From Streptomyces griseoloalbus (lineage in GTDB: Bacteria > Actinomycetota > Actinomycetes > Streptomycetales > Streptomycetaceae), in NCBI GenBank assembly GCA_014650015.1, contig BMUD01000014.1:158428-222427 (forward strand): a DNA stretch of 64,000 nt, written 5' to 3'. The position numbers and the translations under genes were made by a program. Positions 41,632-49,296 of this stretch are shown piece by piece (the stretch's first letter is position 1; each line of letters opens with the position of its first letter). The notes under the pieces are model-generated. The model saw only the letters and a list, made by a program, of their open reading frames with translations. It was not told where the DNA came from and did no database searches.

Positions 41632-44268
41632 TCAGCCCTCGTCGTCCGCCAGTTCCGCGACTCCCGTGATCCTGTGCAGCGGATACGTACGCACCTCGTC
41701 GGCGGTGTGGTCGTACGCCGTGACGAAGCCGCCCTCGACGCGGACCGGGGCGAGCACGCGCTGGCTCGCCGCGCCCTCGGCGTTGACGTAGCCGACCCAC
41801 AGCGCCTCGCCGGTGAGGACGGCGGCCTGCAGCGTGGCGAGGGTCTCGGCGGCCGTCGTGCGCGGCAGCTCCCCGCTGCCCGCACCGTCCCCGGCGGCCG
41901 GTTTGCGCGGGGCGGTCGCGGCGAGGTCGCCGGCCCGGATGGCCCGGATCGCCGCCGTGAGCAGGGTGTCGTCGGGCACCGGCGGCCCCTCCGGGACCGG
42001 CTCGGGGGGTGTGCGCGGCGGGGTGCGGTGGGCGTCGGCACGGCTGATCAGGACATCGCCCTCGGCGGACTCGGCGGCCGGCGCGAACCCCATCGCGCGC
42101 AGCCCCTCCAGCAGGCCGGCCGGACCGGCCTGCGCGGCCAGTACGGTCGGCGCGAGCCGGCGCAGGCCCAGGCCGGCGGCGCGCTTGTCGGCGAGGATCT
42201 CGCTGAGCACCGCGTCGTCGTCGCAGCGGACGTACGCCGAGGCGGCGCCCACCCGGAGATGCCCGTGCCTGCGGGCCACGTCGTCGATCAGATACGCCAG
42301 GGGCTGCGGCACCGGCGTACGGGAGTGCGCGGCGAGAAAGGCGTGCAGGTCGGCGGCGGCCTGTCCGGCGTCGAGGGCGCGTCGCACCGAGCCCGGCGTG
42401 AACCGGTAGACGGTCGCGCCACCCTTCGATTCCACGTCCGCGAGAACCCCCAGCATGTCGGCGAGCGGCCGCTCCAGCGGGCCCGGCGCCACCGCCGTCA
42501 GGTCGGCCTGGAGCAGCACGTGGTCCAGGGGTTCGGGCAGCAGCGGCGCGAGCAGCCGGGCGGCGGCAGCGGTGGCCGTGGCCTGCTGGGCGGGGGAGAG
42601 GGCGGGCGGCGGCGGGGTGGGCCGGTGGTGGACGGGCAGCTTGTCGCCCGGCCCCTCGGGTTCCCCCGGTTCCGCCTCCGGTTGCCGGGGCGCGGGCGCG
42701 CCGATCAGCGCCCGCCCGTGCGCGCAGAGCGCGCCACGCCCGGTGACCCCCAGCATCTCCGCCTCGGTCAGCGTCCACCGGGCCAGCCTCGACCGCAGAT
42801 CCTCCGTGTCCTGGGCACTCACGAGGCCCACCGGGCCGCGACCGCCCTCGGCCGGGTGTCCCCCCGCACCAGCGCGTCCGCCGTCCGCCGAGGAGTCGCT
42901 CCGTCCGCCTCGCGGCGGCCTCTCCCAGTGCAGGCGCGCCATCACCGACTCGGTGGACGGCGCGGCGCCCTCCGGCAGCCCGGCGAGCAGCGTCAGCACC
43001 CGGTGCCTTACCTCCGGTGCCGCCGAGCGGTCCAGCCCGGGCCCCAGCGCCGACAAGGTACGGTCCTTCGCGTCCCGCCCGCCGACCAGCCCGGCCGTCC
43101 GGGTCGCCACCAGCCAGGCCGTGGCCAGCCGCGCCCACCGCTGCGCGGGAGGCTGCTCGCGCCACTCGTCGTACGCCGGGGTCGCCGCGTACCGCTCGTC
43201 GGCCTCCCCGTCCGAGGCCAGCAGCCCGGCGGCGTAGGCCAGTTCGACCCAGAACGCGGCGACCGGCTCGGTCACGTCGAGGGCGACGGCGGTCCGCTTC
43301 AGGTCCCGCACGCTCAGCCCGCCGGCCCGCAGTACCGCCGGACCGCCCTCGTGCCAGTCCTTCAGCAGCTCCTCGACGGTCGCCAGCGCCGTGTAGGCCT
43401 GCCCGGCCCCCGTCGCGTCCACCACCTGTGGACGGTGCGTGGTGGCGGCCTCGACGGACGGCGGCACCGGCTCCGGCCTGCGGTGCGCCCGCCCGGCCCG
43501 CAGCCGCAGCGCCACCTCGCGCGGCAGGACGACCGTCCCGGGCGCCGTCGGCAGCAGCAGCCCCCGGTCGAGGAGCCAGCGCAGCCGGGGCGCGGGATCG
43601 GCGGTGACCTGCCCGTACGGCGGGCCCCACACCAGTCGCTCCAGCACCTCCACGGACTCGCTCGGTGCCTCGTCGAGCAGCGCGGACATCCGCACCGGGT
43701 CGGCGAACAGAGCGGTCAGGGCGGCCACGGCGGAGACCGAGTCGTGGGTGGACGGCAACCCCGCCGTCGCCACGATCTCCTGGATCCGCCCCGGCGACAT
43801 CCCGGCGGTGGCCTCCCGCACCGTCGGGCCCAGTCCGGTCGGCGAGGGGTGCTGCGGCGACGGCGACAGCAGCTCACGGGCGGTGCGGACCAGCCGCAGC
43901 CGCGCGTCGTCGCCCCACACCAGCGCCTGCTCGCGCAGGCTGCCGAGCGCGTGCGGCAGCGCGGCCGAGACCGCCGGGTCGCCGTCGTCGCCCGCCAGCA
44001 GCCCCAGCAGTTCCTCGTACGTCGCCGGGTCCTCGGCCACCGCCAGCGCCTGCGCCGTCTGCAGCGCGAACCGGTCCAGCCGCTCCAGGGCCCGGACGAC
44101 CGAGGCGCGGGTGCCGGCGCGGGTGGCGAGCTGGGTGAGGTCGGTGGGCACGGGCGTGATGAGATCCGGCCGGCGGCGCAGGAGCGCGGCCAGCGACGCG
44201 TCGTCCCGCCCCCGGAGTGCCTCAGCGAGGGATCGGGGGGCCGCCGCGGGCTTCTCCTCGGTGCTCAT
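41632..44268 (-). CDS. large helicase-associated protein with C-terminal WYL-like domain
   Basis: 878 residues from the ATG at 44268 (MSTEEKPAAAPRSLAEALRG). The long N-terminal part is built of repeated helical winged-helix-like segments (SLAEALRGRDDASLAALLRRRPDL; TDLTQLATRAGTRASVVRALERLDR). The middle carries the Helicase_C_3 (XPB/Ssl2-like) region, YRFTPGSVRRALDAGQAAADLHAFLAAHS, with AYLIDDVARRHGHLRVG. The last 70 residues look WYL-like (LWVGYVNAEGAASQRVLAPVRVEGGFVTAYDHTADEVRTYPLHRI). No ATPase motifs, so it is probably a partner or regulator of the XPB helicase. Confidence 0.85.
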   Translation of the reverse strand: MSTEEKPAAAPRSLAEALRGRDDASLAALLRRRPDLITPVPTDLTQLATRAGTRASVVRALERLDRFALQTAQALAVAEDPATYEELLGLLAGDDGDPAVSAALPHALGSLREQALVWGDDARLRLVRTARELLSPSPQHPSPTGLGPTVREATAGMSPGRIQEIVATAGLPSTHDSVSAVAALTALFADPVRMSALLDEAPSESVEVLERLVWGPPYGQVTADPAPRLRWLLDRGLLLPTAPGTVVLPREVALRLRAGRAHRRPEPVPPSVEAATTHRPQVVDATGAGQAYTALATVEELLKDWHEGGPAVLRAGGLSVRDLKRTAVALDVTEPVAAFWVELAYAAGLLASDGEADERYAATPAYDEWREQPPAQRWARLATAWLVATRTAGLVGGRDAKDRTLSALGPGLDRSAAPEVRHRVLTLLAGLPEGAAPSTESVMARLHWERPPRGGRSDSSADGGRAGAGGHPAEGGRGPVGLVSAQDTEDLRSRLARWTLTEAEMLGVTGRGALCAHGRALIGAPAPRQPEAEPGEPEGPGDKLPVHHRPTPPPPALSPAQQATATAAAARLLAPLLPEPLDHVLLQADLTAVAPGPLERPLADMLGVLADVESKGGATVYRFTPGSVRRALDAGQAAADLHAFLAAHSRTPVPQPLAYLIDDVARRHGHLRVGAASAYVRCDDDAVLSEILADKRAAGLGLRRLAPTVLAAQAGPAGLLEGLRAMGFAPAAESAEGDVLISRADAHRTPPRTPPEPVPEGPPVPDDTLLTAAIRAIRAGDLAATAPRKPAAGDGAGSGELPRTTAAETLATLQAAVLTGEALWVGYVNAEGAASQRVLAPVRVEGGFVTAYDHTADEVRTYPLHRITGVAELADDEG

Positions 44269-44385
44269 CCGCCTCACGGTAGCGGGTGGGTACGCCGGTG
44301 GCGTGCCGGGAGTTGGGTCGGCCGGCCGGTCTCGCGGTACCGTCGGGCGACGGTGTCCCAACGCATCCGCCCCGGAGGGGACTTC

Positions 44386-45381
44386 GTGGGTATCGAGAGT
44401 GACCAGGTCGTCTACGAGTATCTGAGCCGCGTCGGTGACGTGGCGCAGCAGCGGCAGCTGCCGTCGGCGGCCCGCATGCGGCTGGTCGCGGAACTGCGCG
44501 ACGAGATCGACCGGCGCCGGGCGAAGGCCGTGGTCGACTCCCCGGCCGCCGTCCGCCGCATCGTTTCCCGCCTCGGCACGCCGACCGAGGTCGTCGTGGC
44601 GGCCGAGGACGCCTCCGGCGCCCCCGCGAGGGCCCCCGAGCCGCCCGCCGCCGTCCCGGTGCAGCGCGAGCCGGAGCGGGGCGCCGACGCCCGCGAGGAC
44701 CGCCTGAAGGGCGTCCTGCGGCGGGCCGTCCCCCGGCCCCGCCCGGCAGCCGGGACACCGGACCCCGCCCCGTCCGGCGCACCGGCCCCGCCGCACCGGG
44801 CCGGCATGGACGAACTCGGGGACAGCGCCACCCAGCCCGACTGGTGGCGGGTGGACGACAGCCCCTTCGGCGTCGGCGAGGAGGTGCCGGGCTTCGTGGG
44901 CGGCGTCGAGATCCCGGAGCTGCTCAGGACGCCGCGGACGGAGGAGAAGGAGGAGGACGCGCCCCCGGCGCCGGCCGCCGATACCGCGGTCGCGGCCGAG
45001 GCCGAGCCCGCCGCTCGCCGCCGCCTCCCGCGCCTCCCGTCCGGCGGCCTGAGCAACCCCCTCCTGCTGTGCGCCGCGGCCCTGCTGGTCGCGGGCGCCG
45101 CGCTGGGCAACTGGTTCGCCCTGATCCTCGGCTGGCTCATCGCCTACGGCTCCCGCCGCCTCACCCAGGCGGAGACGAGAACCGCGGTCGTCATCCTCCC
45201 CGGCCTCGCGGTCACCGCCGGCATCGTCTGGCTCTGGGGCAGGACGGAGGGCCGCTGGGGCACCCCCATCGCCGACGGCCACATGAACGACGCGGTCTCC
45301 GAGACCTGGCCCTGGGTCATCCGGGCGGCGGCCCTCACCACGGCCCTGTTCCTGGTCTGGCGCTCCCGACGCCGGACCTGA
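44386..45381 (+). CDS. integral membrane protein, 331 aa
   Basis: GTG start with GGAGGGG directly upstream. The N-terminal 75 residues are a helical HAAS-like domain (YEYLSRVGDVAQQRQLPSAARMRLVAELRDEIDRRR then VRRIVSRLGTPTEVVVAAED), as in PadR-linked membrane proteins. A disordered Pro/Ala linker (80-220) follows, then about four membrane segments (NPLLLCAAALLVAGAALGNWFALILGWLIAYG, VVILPGLAVTAGIVWLWG, VIRAAALTTALFLVW). No PadR gene adjoins. Function unknown. Confidence 0.8.
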   Translation: MGIESDQVVYEYLSRVGDVAQQRQLPSAARMRLVAELRDEIDRRRAKAVVDSPAAVRRIVSRLGTPTEVVVAAEDASGAPARAPEPPAAVPVQREPERGADAREDRLKGVLRRAVPRPRPAAGTPDPAPSGAPAPPHRAGMDELGDSATQPDWWRVDDSPFGVGEEVPGFVGGVEIPELLRTPRTEEKEEDAPPAPAADTAVAAEAEPAARRRLPRLPSGGLSNPLLLCAAALLVAGAALGNWFALILGWLIAYGSRRLTQAETRTAVVILPGLAVTAGIVWLWGRTEGRWGTPIADGHMNDAVSETWPWVIRAAALTTALFLVWRSRRRT

Positions 45382-45466
45382 CCCGCGGGGCTGTTCACGC
45401 GGCGGGTGCGGTGTGGCAGCGGTGGTGCCTGCCTGTTCGTCGCGGGGGCTGGGCACAATGGCCCAT

Positions 45467-46123
45467 ATGGCCTTCACGACCCCGCTCCCGCCCACCGTCG
45501 GTTTCGATCTCGACATGACGCTCATCGACTCCCGGCCCGGTATCCGCGCCTGCTACCAGGCGCTGGCCGAGCGGACCGGGACGTACATCGACGCCGATCT
45601 CGCGGTCACCCGGCTCGGGCCGCCACTGGTGGACGAGCTGATCAACTGGTTCCCGGCCGAGCGGGTCGCGGAGACGGCGGATCTGTACCGGGCGATGTAC
45701 CCGACGTACGCCATCGCCGCGACGCCGGCCCTGCCCGGCGCCCGTGAGGCGATAGCGGCCGTACGGGAGGCGGGCGGGCGCGCGATCGTCGTCACCGCCA
45801 AGTACGAGCCCAACGCCAAGCTGCACCTGGCCCACCTCGGCATCGAACCGGACGCCGTGATCGGTGACCTGTGGGCCGAGCGGAAGGCCCTCGCCCTGCG
45901 CGAACACGAGGCGGCCGTCTACGTCGGCGACCACGTGGGCGACGTGCGCGGCGCGCGGACCGCCGGCGCGCTGTCGGTCGCGGTCGCCACCGGCCCGTGC
46001 GACGAGGCGGAACTGCGCGAGGCCGGCGCCGATGTCGTCCTCGCGGGGCTGACGGAATTCCCGCGATGGTTTTCGGACTACTGCGCGGACTACCGGCCGG
46101 ACAACCGCCCCGACAACCGGTAG
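45467..46123 (+). CDS. HAD family hydrolase (phosphoglycolate phosphatase-like)
   Basis: 218 residues. Motif I is GFDLDMTLIDSR with the nucleophile Asp; motif II is VVTAKYEP; the motif III/IV region is VYVGDHVGDVRGARTAGALSVAVATG. A helical cap lies between motifs I and II (subfamily IA). Substrate unknown. ATG at 45467 is chosen; an ATG three codons upstream is possible. The C-terminal residues YRPDNRPDNR are encoded by a tandem repeat at the convergent junction. Confidence 0.88.
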   Translation: MAFTTPLPPTVGFDLDMTLIDSRPGIRACYQALAERTGTYIDADLAVTRLGPPLVDELINWFPAERVAETADLYRAMYPTYAIAATPALPGAREAIAAVREAGGRAIVVTAKYEPNAKLHLAHLGIEPDAVIGDLWAERKALALREHEAAVYVGDHVGDVRGARTAGALSVAVATGPCDEAELREAGADVVLAGLTEFPRWFSDYCADYRPDNRPDNR

Positions 46124-46225
46124 GACCACGCCCCGACAACCGCTCCGACAACCGGGAGGACCACGCCCGACAACCGGGAGGACCACGCCCCGACAACCGG
46201 GACGACTACCGCTCCGACAACCGGC
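46085..46225 (+). repeat. 23-bp tandem repeat array at a convergent junction
   Basis: Units built on CGACAACCGGGAGGACCACG recur about five times with variation. The array encodes the last ten residues of the HAD protein on the plus strand and the last few residues (RLSER) of the membrane protein on the minus strand. Confidence 0.85.
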
Positions 46226-46466
46226 CGGCCCGAGCCTGACGGCGTCCCGCCGCGACGGAACGCAGTACGCCCGCCCCGGCCATCAGGAATCCGACAGCCA
46301 TGAGCATGCTCAATCCGAACATGTACGTCGGAAAGGGCGTCGTGCCGAGGAACAACGGGGCCACAGTGACCAGTGTGGCCACCGCGCCTACGAAAAAGAC
46401 GAGGGCACCGGCACGGACCAGACCGTCACCGGGCGCGGCGGAATTCGCTTGGGTTTTGTCACGCAC
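46206..46466 (-). CDS. small membrane protein, 86 aa
   Basis: Two predicted membrane helices (LVRAGALVFFVGAVATLVTVAPLFL and PTYMFGLSMLMAVGFLMAGAGVL) with a basic C-terminus. I chose the GTG at 46466 (VRDKTQANSAAPGDG). The stop lies within the 23-bp repeat array. It is divergent from the original cold-shock promoter. Function unknown. Confidence 0.75.
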   Translation of the reverse strand: MRDKTQANSAAPGDGLVRAGALVFFVGAVATLVTVAPLFLGTTPFPTYMFGLSMLMAVGFLMAGAGVLRSVAAGRRQARAGRLSER

Positions 46467-46511
46467 CGGACCAGGGTAGTTCCCTGCGCGAGGGAACAAC
46501 CCGGTGACGTC

Positions 46512-46539
46512 TTGTCACCGGCCTGAAGACCATTAGCCT
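46512..46539 (+). promoter_or_regulatory. likely original cold-shock promoter, now facing the integrase
   Basis: TTGTCA (46512-46517) and TAGCCT (46534-46539) with a 16-bp spacer fit a housekeeping sigma-70-type promoter. Transcription would start near 46546 and run through the GTG of the severed cold-shock gene (46620) into the recombinase. Confidence 0.55.
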
Positions 46540-46619
46540 TGGTACCGGCGGGTCGTCAGGCCCGCCCGAGTGCTATCAAGAGCCGTTTTCAGAAGCAGTT
46601 TTCCCGACGAGTACGAGGC

Positions 46620-46652
46620 GTGCCCACCGGCAAGGTCAAGCAAGACTGCTAG
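46620..46652 (+). pseudogene. 5' remnant of the disrupted cold-shock gene (10 codons)
   Basis: GTG CCC ACC GGC AAG GTC AAG encodes V-P-T-G-K-V-K, the standard start of this cold-shock family, with GAGG five bases before the GTG. After the core the frame enters the element and stops at TAG (CAA GAC TGC TAG). This is the original start region, cut off from the body of the gene now at 48899. Confidence 0.85.
46629..46640 (+). mobile_element. attL core of the serine-integrase element
   Basis: GGCAAGGTCAAG, identical to 48908-48919. It corresponds to codons 4-7 (G-K-V-K) of the cold-shock gene. The predicted crossover dinucleotide is GT at 46635-46636. Confidence 0.85.
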
Positions 46653-46679
46653 GCACAGAGGCCCGCTACAGTCGTCCCC

Positions 46680-48278
46680 ATGGAACCCAACCTTCGGTAT
46701 CTCGCATGCCTCCGTCTCTCTGCCGACTCGGACGGCTCTACGTCCATCGAGTGGCAGCGCCGAGTGACCAGCCACTACCTGACGGCCCCTCACATCTCCG
46801 GCCACCTCGTGGGGGAGGCAGAGGACACGGACGTCTCAGGCTCCCTGTCCCCCTTCAAGCGGCCGAAGCTGGGGAAGTGGCTCAATGACAGGGCGGACCA
46901 ATTTGATGTCTTGATTGCAGCCAAGATGGACAGGCTTACCCGCCGGTCAATGCACTTCAACGAACTCTTGGAGTGGGCGCAGCGAAACGGCAAGTTCATC
47001 GTGTGCGTAGAAGAGGGGTTCGACCTCTCGACTCCCCAAGGCAAGATGATGGCTCGTATGACGGCCGTCTTTGCCGAAGCTGAGTGGGACACAATCCAGG
47101 CACGCATCCTGAACGGCGTACAGAGCCGCCTGGAGAACCGTTCTTGGCTCGTTGGCGCTCCGCCTACCGGCTACAGCATCAAGGCTGTAGAGGGAGGGAA
47201 GCGGAAGATCCTGGAGATTGACCAGGACTTCTACCCCTACGTAGAAGAGATCTTCCGGCGCGTTGGCGAGGGACAGTCCACGCACCGGATTGCCCGAGAC
47301 TTCAACGGCCGTGGCGTACTCACGTGGGGGGATCATCTGCGAAAGCTGAAGGGGGAGGGAATCAAGGGGACGCAGTGGCAGTCCACCATTATCAACAAGT
47401 TCATCCGCTCCTCTTGGGTCCCCGGCATCTACACCTACAGGGGGGAAGCCGTCCTAGACGATAACGGAGACCCCGTAATCCTCCCTGAGACACCCCTAGC
47501 CACGATGGACGAGTGGACAGACCTAGTAGACAAGATCAAGCCCGCAGAGAAGCCAGAGGGAGCCTCTACGGGTACCCGGAACAGTGCTAAGAGTCTCCTG
47601 TCCGGTGTCGGCCACTGTGGGGAGTGCGGAGCTGCATTCACTTCCCTCATGGGCGCGGGCTACACCAGGAAAGACGGCACCAAGACACCAGGACACAGGT
47701 ACTACCGGTGCTCCAACAAGTTCAAGGGTGGCGCTTGTCAGAGCGGCCCCTATATCCGGGCAGACGTTCTTGATTCCTGGGTTGACCGGGTGATCCGGGA
47801 AAGTATTGGTCAGTGGGACATGTACGAGAGGGCAGGAGTAGGCCCTTCTCAGGCAAGGGAACTCCAGGCGGCTAGGGCACGCCTGGAAAACCTGGAAGCT
47901 AAGTACATCGCAGGAGATTACGACGGAGAGGGACAGGAAGAGTCCTATCGGCGTATGCATAAGTCGCTCTCCGGAAAGGTTGCTCTTCTTGCAAAGCAGG
48001 AAGCGGAGAGGGCTAACCCGACTCTCAAGGCAACGGGTAAGAAGTACGGGGAAGTGTGGGAAGCAAAAGACCAGGAAGACCGTAGGAACTTTCTTCGGGC
48101 CTATGGCGTAAAGGTCTTTGTCTGGGGTGAGGGCGCCGATAAGAAGGATCGGGGGTACGTCATGAACCTAGGAGATATCAAGAGCATGGCCGAAGAACTC
48201 TTCCCCAATCGTGGTTGGGCCAGTTTCAACCCGGTGCACACTCACAACGCACCGCACACAGTGCCTGGTAGACGGTGA
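46680..48278 (+). CDS. int: large serine recombinase (site-specific integrase)
   Basis: 532 residues. The catalytic domain (about 1-150) has nucleophile S14 in CLRLSADSDGSTSIEWQRR and the DRLTRR arginines. Next come the recombinase domain (about 165-290, APPTGYSIKAVEGGKRKILEID, STHRIARDFNGRGV), a zinc ribbon (C313, C316, C344, C353) and a coiled-coil (about 395-450) before the C-terminal end: the full phiC31/Bxb1-type plan. It should integrate between attP and attB without host factors; excision needs a directionality factor, and none is seen. Codon use is much more A/T-rich than in neighbouring genes. ATG 40 bp inside attL. Confidence 0.95.
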   Translation: MEPNLRYLACLRLSADSDGSTSIEWQRRVTSHYLTAPHISGHLVGEAEDTDVSGSLSPFKRPKLGKWLNDRADQFDVLIAAKMDRLTRRSMHFNELLEWAQRNGKFIVCVEEGFDLSTPQGKMMARMTAVFAEAEWDTIQARILNGVQSRLENRSWLVGAPPTGYSIKAVEGGKRKILEIDQDFYPYVEEIFRRVGEGQSTHRIARDFNGRGVLTWGDHLRKLKGEGIKGTQWQSTIINKFIRSSWVPGIYTYRGEAVLDDNGDPVILPETPLATMDEWTDLVDKIKPAEKPEGASTGTRNSAKSLLSGVGHCGECGAAFTSLMGAGYTRKDGTKTPGHRYYRCSNKFKGGACQSGPYIRADVLDSWVDRVIRESIGQWDMYERAGVGPSQARELQAARARLENLEAKYIAGDYDGEGQEESYRRMHKSLSGKVALLAKQEAERANPTLKATGKKYGEVWEAKDQEDRRNFLRAYGVKVFVWGEGADKKDRGYVMNLGDIKSMAEELFPNRGWASFNPVHTHNAPHTVPGRR

Positions 48279-48330
48279 GCAGTGCGAAATCACCGGCATT
48301 GCAGGTCAAGGGCGCTTTCCGTGTTTCTGA

Positions 48331-48723
48331 TCAACTCTTGGACAGCCCACCTCGTGAAAGCGCGAGGTTAGCTGCCACCTTCATCACGTTCATGCCGTCG
48401 TTGAGGTCTGCCAGCACTGCCACACGGTCAATCTCCCTGGCGCGGCCCCAGCTCTTCCCGCTGGACTCACGAGAGGCACGGGCAGACGCACGGCGCTCCC
48501 TCTGGAAGATCAGTTCCATCTCAGAGAACGTACCGAGCATCAGAAGAGCCATGTCCGTAGCCGGACCACCTACGCGAGTATCAATGGTTATCGCTCCGCC
48601 AATGACGACGGGAGGATGGCGCACAGGGAAGGGCTCGCCGCCCCGTCGGACGTTCGACGCAGCGCTTATACCAGGTGGCGGCATCACGTCAAGGCCCTGG
48701 CTTGGTGTCCGGCTACGGGTCAT
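48331..48723 (-). pseudogene. remnant of a small serine resolvase/invertase
   Basis: The frame reads GGAITIDTR, ATDMALLMLGTFSEMELIFQRERRASARA, GRAREIDRVAVLADLNDGMNVMKVAANLALSRGGLSK. This matches the end of the catalytic domain (E-helix with the ME-L-I--RER pattern) and the C-terminal Hin-like DNA-binding helices of small resolvases. The N-terminal part with the catalytic Ser is absent, although an ATG opens the frame. It lies inside the serine-integrase element, pointing away from its right end. Confidence 0.65.
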
Positions 48724-48898
48724 CTCCAGTGATCTATGGCCGACGGCTCGTCAGTTCCACCAGTGAGCCCCTGTGTCGCTATCGACACTCTCCGCTGTTT
48801 CCGCCGGTGCTTACGTGGGGAGAGGGCCGGTAGGCTGATTCGACGGCTGTAGGTAGCAGTACCAGGGCGTACCTGGGGTGACCGAGGGAGTGTGTGCT

Positions 48899-49282
48899 TT
48901 GCCGACTGGCAAGGTCAAGTGGTTCAACAGTGAGAAGGGCTTCGGCTTTCTCTCCCGTGACGACGGCGGCGACGTCTTCGTGCATTCCTCGGTCCTCCCC
49001 GCCGGAGTCGAGGCCCTGAAGCCGGGCCAGCGCGTGGAGTTCGGCGTGGTCGCCGGACAGCGCGGCGACCAGGCCCTCTCCCTGACCATCCTGGACCCGA
49101 CCCCGTCCGTCGCGGCGGCCCAGCGCAAGAAGCCGGACGAGCTGGCCTCCATCGTCCAGGACCTGACGACCCTGCTGGAGAACATCACGCCGTCGCTGGA
49201 GCGGGGCCGCTACCCCGACCGCGCCGCGGGCAAGAAGATCGCCGGCCTGCTCCGAGCGGTCGCCGACCAGCTGGACGTATAG
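48899..49282 (+). CDS. cold-shock domain protein with C-terminal extension, restarted by the inserted element
   Basis: 127 residues: a cold-shock domain (1-66, LPTGKVKWFNSEKGFGFLSRDDGGDVFVHSSVL) plus a helical C-terminal tail (ELASIVQDLTTLLENITPSLERGRYPDRAAGKKIAGLLRAVADQLDV). The body of the gene is intact, but everything upstream of codon 4 now belongs to the element. A TTG at 48899 with GAGGGAG nine bases before it rebuilds the first codons (TTG CCG ACT). A -10-like TAGGCT at 48831-48836 may be the new promoter. In-frame GTGs at 48878 and 48890 are alternative starts. Confidence 0.9.
   Translation: MPTGKVKWFNSEKGFGFLSRDDGGDVFVHSSVLPAGVEALKPGQRVEFGVVAGQRGDQALSLTILDPTPSVAAAQRKKPDELASIVQDLTTLLENITPSLERGRYPDRAAGKKIAGLLRAVADQLDV
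48908..48919 (+). mobile_element. attR core of the serine-integrase element
   Basis: GGCAAGGTCAAG, identical to the attL core. The flanking inner bases (TTTGCCGACT) differ from the native gene (GTGCCCACC) but keep the codons for P-T. Predicted crossover GT at 48914-48915. Confidence 0.85.
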
Positions 49283-49296
49283 CTCACTCCCGCGAC

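Larger units (their letters stand above)
46629..48919 (+). mobile_element. 2.28-kb serine-integrase element inserted in a cold-shock gene
   Basis: Bounded by 12-bp direct repeats GGCAAGGTCAAG. It contains a full large serine recombinase and a minus-strand resolvase remnant and nothing else. Its G+C content and codon use are lower than those of its neighbours. The left junction keeps the native start of the cold-shock gene; the right junction supplies a substitute TTG start and Shine-Dalgarno. It looks like the integration module left after loss of cargo, or a minimal element. Confidence 0.85.

Noticed and set aside
41551-45381. A 1276-codon open frame on the plus strand
   Set aside because: Most of it is antisense to the 878-aa helicase-associated gene and has Arg/Pro/Gly-rich shadow composition. 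Only 44386-45381 is a real gene.
48275-48766. A 163-codon plus-strand frame after the integrase
   Set aside because: It is the antisense of the resolvase remnant, which reads as protein on the minus strand.
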